Below are positions 19,313 to 27,482 of a stretch of 64,000 nt of DNA, in pieces. Within the stretch, counting starts at the first letter, position 1, and each line of letters opens with the position of its first letter. The stretch comes from Chitinophaga pinensis. Lineage in GTDB: Bacteria > Bacteroidota > Bacteroidia > NS11-12g > UBA955. The position numbers and the translations under genes are program-made. Under the pieces are notes generated by a model that was not told the origin of the DNA, did not search any database, and was given only the letters and a program-made list of their open reading frames with translations. The stretch is taken from NCBI GenBank assembly GCA_945871905.1, contig CAMBXL010000011.1, positions 20,860 to 84,859 on the forward strand, given 5' to 3'.

Positions 19313-19320
19313 TATTTTTG
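19313..19320 (+). promoter_or_regulatory. -7 box for the barrel gene at 19332 (other half of the symmetric promoter)
   Basis: TATTTTTG matches TAnnTTTG and ends 11 bases before the ATG. Together with 19304-19311 it forms the perfect 17-base palindrome CAAAAATACTATTTTTG. Confidence 0.55.
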
Positions 19321-19331
19321 AAACCATCTCA

Positions 19332-20459
19332 ATGAATATAAAACGTTCACTTTTAACAATTATTGTTTGTTTTTCTCTATTGGCAACTAATGCTGTATAT
19401 GGACAACTAGAAAACAATATCCTGAAACAAAAAGATTCAGTTAACTTAAATGACACACAAAATGTGAATTATAATTTTGAGGTTTTCAATTTTTACAGAA
19501 ACACTGAATATTTTGATATTATTGAAAAAGGACAAACCTATTTTGGTTCCATGGTTCAAGGCTATTTAAAGTACAATCCTCATAAAAACATAATGATTAA
19601 AGTTGGGTTTATAACCCGTCATGACTTTGGGAGCACCAAATTAAACACGGTCCAACCTATTGTTTCAATTTCCTACTTCAAACACAAATGGCGTTATAAT
19701 TTTGGTATGTTACAAGGACACATGAATTATGGTTTTATAGAACCCATGTATAATATTGACCGTGCCATAACCAATAGAATAGAAAATGGAATTCAAGGAA
19801 TATACACTGGAAAAACATTTACTTTCAATAATTTTCTGGTGTGGGATGAACCTACCTACAGAACGACTACAAATCAAGAACGATTTGTAACGGGTTTTAC
19901 CTCAGAAAAAACCATTTATAACAAGTCAAAAAATTTAATCTCATTTCCTTTACAGGGTTCACTTTGCCACCGTGGTGGTCAATTGAATCCTAATCCTAAC
20001 CCCATTTATTCACGCATTAATGTTGCCTACGGTTTAAAGTGGCGAAGTAATATTAGTCCTTATTTGACCTTAAAAACAGAACATTATTTTTTACATGCTA
20101 GAGATTTTTCTCCTACAATTTCACAACCATTTCTGAATGGAAATGCCAATTGGCACTCCTTTTCACTTAAATACAAACACATAGAATGGATGATTAACTA
20201 TTGGCATGGCAGAGAATACCAATCACCTGTTGGCACTCAAATATATAACAACTATAATATTTACGACATATACCTTAATCGTCAATCACGTAAAATGCTA
20301 ATGAGTAGAATATTATTTTCGCAAAAACTTAACAAAGGCACTTGTATTGATTTAAGATTAGAACCCTTTTATGACTTTGAATATGGAAGGTTTCAATACA
20401 ATTATTCTTGCTATATTAAGTTTATTATAGAAGACAAACTTTTTAAAATAAAAAAATAA
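19332..20459 (+). CDS. Outer-membrane beta-barrel protein, hypothetical
   Basis: 375 residues from ATG 19332. The longer frame from 19254 would run back through the promoter and into the DUF3108 start, so it is rejected. A clean signal peptide (MNIKRSLLTIIVCFSLLATN to AVYGQ) precedes a barrel-like alternation, for example YFGSMVQGYLKYNPHKNIM, HKWRYNFGMLQGHMNYGF and YNFGML. The C-terminus FIIEDKLFKIKK does not end in the usual aromatic residue. It is probably a large 14-16 strand porin-like protein with unknown ligand. Confidence 0.65.
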   Translation: MNIKRSLLTIIVCFSLLATNAVYGQLENNILKQKDSVNLNDTQNVNYNFEVFNFYRNTEYFDIIEKGQTYFGSMVQGYLKYNPHKNIMIKVGFITRHDFGSTKLNTVQPIVSISYFKHKWRYNFGMLQGHMNYGFIEPMYNIDRAITNRIENGIQGIYTGKTFTFNNFLVWDEPTYRTTTNQERFVTGFTSEKTIYNKSKNLISFPLQGSLCHRGGQLNPNPNPIYSRINVAYGLKWRSNISPYLTLKTEHYFLHARDFSPTISQPFLNGNANWHSFSLKYKHIEWMINYWHGREYQSPVGTQIYNNYNIYDIYLNRQSRKMLMSRILFSQKLNKGTCIDLRLEPFYDFEYGRFQYNYSCYIKFIIEDKLFKIKK

Positions 20460-20560
20460 TTAACTCATTTACAGACTATTACAACAAAATATTCAACATT
20501 TAAAGCACTCTTAAAAGAAAGCATAGTCAAAAAAACAAAATAACCTTAAAATCAAATATC

Positions 20561-21229
20561 ATGAAATTTAAATTTTTAACCCCCGTAATCATCTTAGGAA
20601 TTGCTTTATTAATCAATTTCGCTAGTTGTAAAAAAGAAACAGTTTTAAAAGAAACAGTTACACCTACTGCACCTACTACAAACGAAGATTTGATAAGTGT
20701 GTTAGACCAAACTGACAAAAAATACCTAGAGGTAGAAGTAACTGAAGGCAATGAAGTGCAAGAATTTTCTTCACCAAACGAAGGAATTGTAGAATCTTAT
20801 TTACTAGTAGAACAAGACATGGATGATGCTGGCTACAAGCGAACTGTTGAGAGAAGATTCATTTCATGTATCAAAAAACTAGATTTAACAGATGCACAAG
20901 TAGCTTCATTGCGTTTAACCCTTCGTCAATTTGAAGAATGTAAAGCTGCGGATGTAAAAAAACACAGAGAAGCTTATGAGTTATTAAGAAAAAGAATTGA
21001 GAAAATCAGACAAGAAGCTTTAGCAAAATTGAAACGAGGTGATATTACAAAAGCACAATTTGAAGAAAAAATGCAATTGTTGAAAAAAGACTTTGTTGAA
21101 AGTTTAAGAAAAATCAAAATGAGTTATGCTTCAAATTTAAGAATGTGTTATGAAAAATTCTTAAAAGGCATTAAAGCAACTTTAACTGACCGTCAATGGA
21201 AAGCATTTATGGAATGTTACAGAAGTTAA
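20561..21229 (+). CDS. Helical lipoprotein, Spy/CpxP-like
   Basis: 222 residues with lipoprotein signal MKFKFLTPVIILGIALLINF then ASC (Cys23), followed by KKET. After an acidic linker, residues about 100-222 are helical and highly charged. There are two LTxxQ-like motifs: LDLTDAQVASLRLTLRQFEE and, at the end, LTDRQWKAFMECYRS. Between them lies a basic coiled coil (RKRIEKIRQEALAKLKRGDI). This pattern resembles periplasmic Spy/CpxP chaperone-type proteins. The resemblance is by motif only, and the function is inferred. It ends in a strong terminator. Confidence 0.6.
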   Translation: MKFKFLTPVIILGIALLINFASCKKETVLKETVTPTAPTTNEDLISVLDQTDKKYLEVEVTEGNEVQEFSSPNEGIVESYLLVEQDMDDAGYKRTVERRFISCIKKLDLTDAQVASLRLTLRQFEECKAADVKKHREAYELLRKRIEKIRQEALAKLKRGDITKAQFEEKMQLLKKDFVESLRKIKMSYASNLRMCYEKFLKGIKATLTDRQWKAFMECYRS

Positions 21230-21250
21230 TCTAAAAACATATTTCATAAA

Positions 21251-21286
21251 AAAAGGGGTGTCTCAACTATGAGACACCCCTTTTTT
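21251..21286 (+). terminator. Rho-independent terminator after the Spy-like lipoprotein gene
   Basis: Perfect 10-base stem GGGGTGTCTC (21255-21264) / GAGACACCCC (21271-21280), 6-base loop, flanked by A and T runs. About 22 bases after the stop. Confidence 0.9.
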
Positions 21287-21311
21287 GTTTACAAGAATTT
21301 AAATTTAATCC

Positions 21312-21480
21312 TTAAAAATTAAACTGTGCTTGAATTATTAATAGACCTCCTTTTTGATAATTATTTTTAAGCCCCGAATCCTCAAAACGTGTTTGTGAAA
21401 TAATGTATTTTTTTTTCACAAAACGAATTAAGTCTAATTGATAATGAATTGAATACTTAAATAAACAATCTGAATAAATA
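21312..21480 (-). pseudogene. 3' remnant of an outer-membrane barrel gene behind pit
   Basis: On the minus strand a frame stays open from inside the pit gene (in another frame) to TAA at 21312-21314. Its last about 50 residues look like genuine barrel strands: SIHYQLDLIRFVKKKYIIS, QTRFEDSGLKNNYQKGG, LLIIQAQFNF, then stop. The terminal Phe and the RFEDSGLKNNYQKGGL pattern are typical of a porin C-terminus. No start or upstream barrel sequence exists, because pit occupies that space. It is best read as a leftover of a porin gene, perhaps one that served phosphate uptake. Limits are approximate on the right. Confidence 0.45.
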
Positions 21481-22851
21481 ATAAAATCCTCCTGCTAAAG
21501 TAATAGTCACAGGCAAGGTAAGTAACCAAGCTATCGCAATGGCTTTGATTGTTGCAGGTTGCAAGTTTTTAATCCCTTTTGATGCGGTCATGGCTCCAGC
21601 AACACCTGATGACAATACATGGGTAGTAGATACAGGTAAACCAAAAGCAGAACTTAGTCCTATCGTTGATGCAGCTGTTAATTCAGCGGTTGCTCCTTCG
21701 GCATAAGTCATGTGTTTTTTTCCAATTTTCTCTCCAATAGTAATAGCAATACGTTTCCAACCTATCATAGTACCAAGACCTAATGATAAAGCAATCATTA
21801 AAGTAACCCATTGAGGCGAATATTCTGTATCATTTTTAAAAACTTCTAGTTGATCCTTCAATACAGAAATATTGGATTTATTGTCTATAAAAGTAGGGTT
21901 TTTTAATTCATTTACAACTTTTTTATTGATATCCGTAAGAGCTACTCTTAACTCAACTATGGCAGTTCTTTTGTTTTTATCGGTAGCTATTGGACTAACC
22001 TTAAGGGCTTCGTAGTGTAATAATTTCTCTTTAACTTTGTTTGACTTAATCAATAAATCCGTTTTGTTTTCTTGTTCAAAAACCTGATCCATGTTATTAA
22101 GAGCTTGCATGGTTTTATTGACATTAAACTCAGAATTTAAAGCGAATTGAAGAGGCATAAAAGTAATTAAGATGATTAAAACCAATCCAATACCTTTTTG
22201 ACCGTCATTATTTCCATGAAAAAAACTAACCAAAGTACAAGTTGCTATAAGTATAGCTCTAATCCAAGTTGGTGGTCTATTTCCAGGTTCAGGTTCTTTA
22301 AAAATTAACTTATCTGCTTTGATTACCCTTTTAAGTATATACATCATTAAAATGGTAACCGAAAAACCAAAAATTGGAGAAACTAATAAAGACAAACCAA
22401 TATCACCTGCCTTGCTCCAATTAACCCCATCACCTCCATGAATCCATGAAAACACAAGACCTGCTCCTAATATAGACCCAATTAAAGTATGAGAACTACT
22501 ACAAGGAATCCCTAGATACCAAGTACCCAAGTTCCAAATAATACCTGAAAGCAGCATCCCTAACACCAAACTGACACTTTCTCCCGTCGAAAGATTGATT
22601 AAGTCATTTAAAGGAAGTAGATTTACTATTCCCATTGCTACTTTGTAACCAAAATAACCACTTACAAGCAGTCCTAGAAAATTACAAAAGCCAGACCAAA
22701 CTACCGCATAATTAGGCTTTAGAGAACCCGTATAGATGACAGTAGCTACTGCATTTGCCGTATCATGAAAGCCATTCGCAAACTCAAAAACGCAAACAGC
22801 TAAAATACAAAGGGCAAATAAAATACCCATCCAACTTTCCATTCCAAACAT
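21457..22851 (-). CDS. pit: Inorganic phosphate transporter, PiT family
   Basis: 464 residues from ATG 22851; a TTG at 22866 is also in frame. It is a low-affinity, cation-coupled phosphate permease of the inner membrane. Both inverted signature repeats are visible. The N-terminal one is FEFANGFHDTANAVATVIYT. The C-terminal one is ELTAASTIGLSSAFGLPVSTTHVLSSG. Other landmarks are SSSHTLIGSILGAG and FFHGNNDGQKGIG. A hydrophilic insert of about 110 residues lies between FALNSEFNV and NDTEYSPQW, as in many long PiT proteins. No phoU/DUF47 partner is adjacent. Confidence 0.93.
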   Translation of the reverse strand: MFGMESWMGILFALCILAVCVFEFANGFHDTANAVATVIYTGSLKPNYAVVWSGFCNFLGLLVSGYFGYKVAMGIVNLLPLNDLINLSTGESVSLVLGMLLSGIIWNLGTWYLGIPCSSSHTLIGSILGAGLVFSWIHGGDGVNWSKAGDIGLSLLVSPIFGFSVTILMMYILKRVIKADKLIFKEPEPGNRPPTWIRAILIATCTLVSFFHGNNDGQKGIGLVLIILITFMPLQFALNSEFNVNKTMQALNNMDQVFEQENKTDLLIKSNKVKEKLLHYEALKVSPIATDKNKRTAIVELRVALTDINKKVVNELKNPTFIDNKSNISVLKDQLEVFKNDTEYSPQWVTLMIALSLGLGTMIGWKRIAITIGEKIGKKHMTYAEGATAELTAASTIGLSSAFGLPVSTTHVLSSGVAGAMTASKGIKNLQPATIKAIAIAWLLTLPVTITLAGGFYYLFRLFI

Positions 22852-23001
22852 AGATGCAAATGTCAAATCGCAATGTTACCTTAATATCAAATTATTGCAA
22901 AGGTTTTGTTAGTTGCTTAATTCTCAATAGATTTATTTATCATTTGGCATTTTTGAAATCATTTTAGTATTATTGCGTTAGATTTTATTGAACGTCTAAT
23001 T

Positions 23002-23042
23002 TTTGGTACAATGATTGTAATAATCATTTCAAAGTTACCAAA
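23002..23042. promoter_or_regulatory. Nested inverted repeat upstream of the coiled-coil giant gene
   Basis: The outer arms are TTTGGTA (23002-23008) and TACCAAA (23036-23042). The inner arms are AATGATT (23010-23016) and AATCATT (23022-23028), with a 5-base loop. It ends 27 bases before the start codon. It could be an mRNA hairpin or an operator, and no T run follows. Confidence 0.4.
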
Positions 23043-23069
23043 TATGAAACTTAATAACCTTCAACATTT

Positions 23070-26000
23070 ATGAAATCAATCATTACTAAACCAATCCTTT
23101 TTTTATTTATTACTTTGGCTTCTATCAACGTCTATTCTCAGCAATGGCTTGGTAGAACCACTAGTAATTACTCTGGTACTTATGGCGTTTACAACAACGC
23201 TTCTTCTATCGCCGATTCCAAATATTTATTGTATTTTAACTTTTGGGGTAGAGGTGTCAATTTTTACAATGATTACCTCGATTACAACTCCCCTATTAAA
23301 CTAAATAAGTGGGCAAATGACAATTATGTGCTTGCCAATAACGACCCTAATAATAAATCAATCTATCAAAACGATTGGTTATTGGAAAATTTAAATGGCA
23401 AAGACAAGCAATTTAGTTTTAACCAAGATATTTGGGGACCTGCGATGATGTTTCCACTTTCCAAAAAAACAAACTTTTCAATAAATACCCGTCAACGCAG
23501 TGGTTTGCAAATGTTTGGGATTAGTGAAAACTTTGCTAGAATGGCCAAAAATGGCATTGACACTAACAGTGGAATCTTCAATGGACCTAATGCTTTGAGA
23601 CGAAATGTGACTTATGAAAATGGCAAGTTTGCTGTTAATGCTCAGTCCTATCAAGAATTGAGCTTTACCCTAGGAGGTATTATGCACCAATCCAAAAAAC
23701 ACCAATTTAATGGTGGACTAACTTTAAAACTAATTCGTGGATTAGGATCAGCCTTTATCAAAGGTGATAATTTAAACATGAGTATTGATGGCAATCAATC
23801 TGCCGACATAAACGGAACAGTTCAATATGGTTACACTGACAATCAATCGGTTATTGACCCATTTAATGACCCTTATGGATTATTTTCTTTAAATTCTAAA
23901 GGATTTGGAGCCGGTATAGATGTTGGCTTTGATTATACATACCGCTCAAATAGATTGAAATACAGAAACAATCAGTGCAACAACAACAACAGAAAAAGCG
24001 ATTACGATTTAAAAATTGCAATGGCATTTAATGACATTGGCGGTATTCGTTTTAACCGTGGTTCTTATGTATACAAATACCAAAACCCTGTAAATTCAAA
24101 CGTCAATGTAGCGACAGGTATATTAGATGGCTTTAGGTCTACCAATCAAAACACTTTTGATTCCATTGGAAATGCCATTTTTGGCTCAATGGGGGTAAAC
24201 AAAAACAGTGGATTTACAACTGCACTTCCAGCTGCATTTAACTTTCAAGCTGATTTCAGATTTACAAAACACTTTTACACTCAAGTCTTCTTAAATCAAA
24301 ACTTAAAACCGATGAACTCTTCTGGATTAAGAGCGACTTCTATGTTATCGGTTATACCAAGAATTGAATCAAGAGGATTTGAATTCAGTATGCCACTTAC
24401 TTTGAGTGACAATTATAAAAACTTTTACGTTGGCGCATACGCCCGTATAGGACCTGTATTTTTTGGAAGTGACAACTTAGGGGGTTTATTAAATGTTGCG
24501 TCTAATAGTAATTTTAGAGGAGGAGATATTTATGGAGGTATTTCATTTGGGATTGGCCATTGCCATACTGAATGGATAGACAATCAAGTTGACCCTGTTT
24601 ATATTGATTCTGTTAGAGACACCTCACACACCGAAAAATTAATAAACAAATCTGATACTATTGTTAAAATCAAAACTGACACCGTAAAAATAGTAATAAA
24701 AGACACCATTAAAATTACTAAAAAAGACACTGTTTATATTAACAACACTAACAATGCAGAATTAGACAGAATATACAAAAATCGCGAAAATGAAGTATTA
24801 AGACGTCAAAGAGAACTTGAGAGACGAGAGAGAGAACTTTTAGAAAGAGAGCGAAATTTGAATCAAACTAATGCTCAGGTTTTACAAAACTGCAGAAATC
24901 AAAACAACACACTAACTGAAGAGCTTAACAGATTAAGAAACAACGCTGTTTCAAAGGACAGAGAAATTGACCAATTGAGAAGAGACCTAGAAACTGCGAG
25001 ACAAACCAATAGAAAATACGAAAGTGATTTGTTAGTTTGCAAAAACTGTCCAGATGAATTGGTTAAGAAAAATGCAGAAATAGTTAAACTTCAAGCTGAG
25101 ATAGATGCTTTAAGAAAAAACACGACTCAAACCAACGCTGAAGTGATTAAGAAAGCGGAATTAGACAAAGCCAAAGCAGAGGCAGAAGCTATTGTGTTAA
25201 GAAAAAGAGTCGACAGTTTGGGTCTTGTTATTTTGAATAAACAAAAAGAACTTGATTTATGCAAAATAGACAAAAGCTCGGGTGATATTAAAAAATGTGA
25301 AGAAGAAAAAGCCTTATTAAATCTTGAAATGATTGAGATGGCAAAAAACATCAACCGATTAAACACCAGAGTTTATAGCTTGACATACAGAGTAGACAGT
25401 TTATACAACGAACTAAACAAATCTAACAAAGCGCTTGACGATTGCAAAAGAGCAGCCATAGCCAATGCCGAAGTAATTAAAAAAACAGAAGCGGATAAGG
25501 CTAAAGCAGAGGCTGAGGCTGAAATAGCTAAGAAAAGAGCTGAAGAATTAAACCAAGTATTAATTGCTAGAACAGCTGAATTAGAAAAATGCAAATCGAG
25601 CAATAACAATCAAACCAATGCCGAAGTAATCAAAAAAGCAGAAGCAGACAAAGCCAAAGCAGAAGCAGATGCTGAGATAGCTAAGAAAAGAGCTGAAGAA
25701 TTGAACCTGTTATTAATCGCAAAAGCTGCTGAGTTAGAAAAATGCAAACAAAACTCAACAAGCAATGATGCTGACATTTTAAAAATAAAGAAATGTGAAG
25801 AAGAGAATGAAATGTTAAAAGCAGAGATGAAAGCATTAGCAACAAATGTTGGACGTTTAAATACCAGAAACTCAGTTTTAACATACAGAGTTGACAGTTT
25901 GATTAACGTACTTAAAAACAGTAGTTCTAACAATAACAGTTCAACAGAAGCAGAACTATTAAAAAAATGTAGAGAGGCTGAAGTTCAATACAAAGCTGAA

Positions 26001-26918
26001 ATTACTGGTTTAAAAAACACCATTACTGCTAAAAACAAAACCATAGACAGCACAAAAGCTGCGGCAGAAGTGATTGTAAAAAAACAAGCCGAATTAAGCA
26101 CACAGGTTAACCAATTGAAAGCTGAAATTGAAACTTTAAAAGCTAACAGTCCAAGTGATGATTGTGCTGATTTGAAAAAACAATTAGAAGAGAAAAACGC
26201 TCAAATTCTTCAATTGAACAAAGACAAATCTGATTTACAATTTCAAGTCAACAATTTGACAAACCAATTGAATGAAACAAGAGTTGAATATAACTTCGTG
26301 TTAAAACAAAGTCAAAAATGCAATCAAAAACTTGACAGTTGTATGAGAGGATTATACAACAAAGACATTGTTCCTGACGAAAAAGACAAACCTACAGAAG
26401 GAACAGGTCCATACCAAGGCAACAGAATTGAAAATACGACTCCGCCAAAAAGAGAAGAAGACAGACCTAGAAAAACTTTATTAGGTGCTATTTTAGAAGC
26501 CGCTTTAGAGTCAAGTTCAACGTCAGGTTCAAGTGACGAGAATTCAGGAACAGGAACAAACACTCCTAGCAGACCAAGACCAAGTAGTCCAAACACTACA
26601 AGTTCAAATGAAAGTACTAGTAAACCAAAATATGATACTCCTGCACCTTATACTCCATCAAGACCTACCAATCCAAGTCCGAGTTATACGCCATCTAGAA
26701 CCAACACGAGCAATAATTCTGGTGTAAAAGTAACGCAACCAAGCACACCTGCAACATCTAATCCTTCTCCAAGCAAGCCAAGTTCACCTGACCCAACTAT
26801 TAACAGACAACCTGGAACAACGACAGGTGCAGGAACACCAAGTCCAAATTCGCCAACCATTAATTCAAGAGGTACATCAGGGGGGGCGAGTGGTTTGGAA
26901 CCGGCAAGAACAAAGTAA
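23070..26918 (+). CDS. Large exported protein: barrel-like N-terminus, coiled coil, Pro/Ser/Thr-rich tail
   Basis: 1282 residues with signal peptide ending NVYSQ. Residues about 24-510 resemble a DUF5723-type outer-membrane domain (YGVYNNASSIADSKYLLYFN, later GNAIFGSMG and DIYGGISFGIGHCH). A threonine/lysine strand segment follows (KTDTVKIVIKDTIKITKKDT), then coiled coil to about residue 1110. The coiled coil contains three 44-residue repeats at 689-732, 799-842 and 850-893. Each starts NAEVIKK and ends in a CK pair. The last about 170 residues are low-complexity proline/serine/threonine. Nothing catalytic is seen. It is perhaps an envelope tether or scaffold, which is inference. Confidence 0.7.
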   Translation: MKSIITKPILFLFITLASINVYSQQWLGRTTSNYSGTYGVYNNASSIADSKYLLYFNFWGRGVNFYNDYLDYNSPIKLNKWANDNYVLANNDPNNKSIYQNDWLLENLNGKDKQFSFNQDIWGPAMMFPLSKKTNFSINTRQRSGLQMFGISENFARMAKNGIDTNSGIFNGPNALRRNVTYENGKFAVNAQSYQELSFTLGGIMHQSKKHQFNGGLTLKLIRGLGSAFIKGDNLNMSIDGNQSADINGTVQYGYTDNQSVIDPFNDPYGLFSLNSKGFGAGIDVGFDYTYRSNRLKYRNNQCNNNNRKSDYDLKIAMAFNDIGGIRFNRGSYVYKYQNPVNSNVNVATGILDGFRSTNQNTFDSIGNAIFGSMGVNKNSGFTTALPAAFNFQADFRFTKHFYTQVFLNQNLKPMNSSGLRATSMLSVIPRIESRGFEFSMPLTLSDNYKNFYVGAYARIGPVFFGSDNLGGLLNVASNSNFRGGDIYGGISFGIGHCHTEWIDNQVDPVYIDSVRDTSHTEKLINKSDTIVKIKTDTVKIVIKDTIKITKKDTVYINNTNNAELDRIYKNRENEVLRRQRELERRERELLERERNLNQTNAQVLQNCRNQNNTLTEELNRLRNNAVSKDREIDQLRRDLETARQTNRKYESDLLVCKNCPDELVKKNAEIVKLQAEIDALRKNTTQTNAEVIKKAELDKAKAEAEAIVLRKRVDSLGLVILNKQKELDLCKIDKSSGDIKKCEEEKALLNLEMIEMAKNINRLNTRVYSLTYRVDSLYNELNKSNKALDDCKRAAIANAEVIKKTEADKAKAEAEAEIAKKRAEELNQVLIARTAELEKCKSSNNNQTNAEVIKKAEADKAKAEADAEIAKKRAEELNLLLIAKAAELEKCKQNSTSNDADILKIKKCEEENEMLKAEMKALATNVGRLNTRNSVLTYRVDSLINVLKNSSSNNNSSTEAELLKKCREAEVQYKAEITGLKNTITAKNKTIDSTKAAAEVIVKKQAELSTQVNQLKAEIETLKANSPSDDCADLKKQLEEKNAQILQLNKDKSDLQFQVNNLTNQLNETRVEYNFVLKQSQKCNQKLDSCMRGLYNKDIVPDEKDKPTEGTGPYQGNRIENTTPPKREEDRPRKTLLGAILEAALESSSTSGSSDENSGTGTNTPSRPRPSSPNTTSSNESTSKPKYDTPAPYTPSRPTNPSPSYTPSRTNTSNNSGVKVTQPSTPATSNPSPSKPSSPDPTINRQPGTTTGAGTPSPNSPTINSRGTSGGASGLEPARTK
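25134..25748 (+). repeat. Three in-frame 132-bp repeats inside the coiled-coil gene
   Basis: Copies at 25134-25265, 25464-25595 and 25617-25748 each encode 44 residues (NAEVIKK...DKAKAEA...CK). The second and third are closest to each other and are separated by only 21 bases. Each of the first and third is followed by a second shared block ending LTYRVDSL. The repeats suggest recent unequal duplication and possible length variation. Confidence 0.8.
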
Positions 26919-26920
26919 TA

Positions 26921-26952
26921 TTTTGTAAATTAAAAAAGAGCTGTTATATTTG
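26921..26952 (+). promoter_or_regulatory. Promoter of rimP-nusA
   Basis: TTTTG (26921-26925), a 19-base spacer and TATATTTG (26945-26952) give an excellent Bacteroidota promoter directly after the preceding gene's stop. The predicted leader is about 60 bases and contains a GC-rich hairpin. Confidence 0.75.
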
Positions 26953-26978
26953 TAGCCTATTATAGATATCATTTAAAT

Positions 26979-27000
26979 GAGGGGCACTAAAAAGCCCCTC
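26979..27000 (+). promoter_or_regulatory. Leader hairpin of rimP-nusA
   Basis: Stem GAGGGGC (26979-26985) / GCCCCTC (26994-27000) with an 8-base loop, then ACTTGTTTTTG. It lies downstream of the promoter and just before the rimP start. It could terminate readthrough from the upstream gene, attenuate rimP-nusA, or both. Confidence 0.5.
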
Positions 27001-27017
27001 ACTTGTTTTTGAAACTT

Positions 27018-27482
27018 ATGGAATTAAAACCGCAACTTAAACGTATTTTGGAAGATGTATTGGTGAATTACGAACACATTTTTTTGGTTGACATACATCA
27101 ACATCAAAATGAATTTGAATTTACCTTAGATGGTGACCAACTTTTGGGCATACATGATATTAGTTCTATCAGCAGACAATTCAATAAAATAGCGGATGAG
27201 TTACTCCCTGAGGCTGAATATTCAGTTGACATTGCGACTCCGGGGGCTGACAGTCCTATCAAATTATTCAGACAGTATCCCAAACATGTAGGCAGAGAAT
27301 TTCAGGTTACATTAAACACAGACAATCAAAGTTTTAACGGGAAATTAATCGCTGTAGAAGAACCCTTTTTAACTTTTGAATTTTATAAAGTTGAAAAGCC
27401 AAAGAAAAAAGATTTACCAGAACAAATAAAGTTAACTATAGACCAAATTAAACAAGCACAAATAATTCTATCATTCAAATGA
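27018..27482 (+). CDS. rimP: Ribosome maturation factor RimP
   Basis: 154 residues from ATG 27018 (MELKPQLK). The TTG at 27003 lies in the base of the leader hairpin region and is not preferred. RimP assists 30S subunit assembly. The N-terminal alpha/beta domain contains HDISSISRQFNKIADELLPE and the hallmark YSVDIATPGADSPIKLFRQY. The C-terminal SH3-like barrel starts HVGREFQVTL. It overlaps nusA by 4 bases (ATGA), so translation is coupled. Confidence 0.93.
   Translation: MELKPQLKRILEDVLVNYEHIFLVDIHQHQNEFEFTLDGDQLLGIHDISSISRQFNKIADELLPEAEYSVDIATPGADSPIKLFRQYPKHVGREFQVTLNTDNQSFNGKLIAVEEPFLTFEFYKVEKPKKKDLPEQIKLTIDQIKQAQIILSFK

Noticed and set aside
19254..19331. Longer N-terminus for the barrel protein
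   Set aside because: It would overlap the divergent DUF3108 start and the promoter palindrome; a proper signal peptide starts at 19332.
25127..25933. Several antisense open frames opposite the coiled-coil repeats
   Set aside because: Repetitive Lys/Glu/Ala codons on the plus strand read as Ser/Ala/Leu-rich open frames on the other strand; this is a codon-bias artefact.
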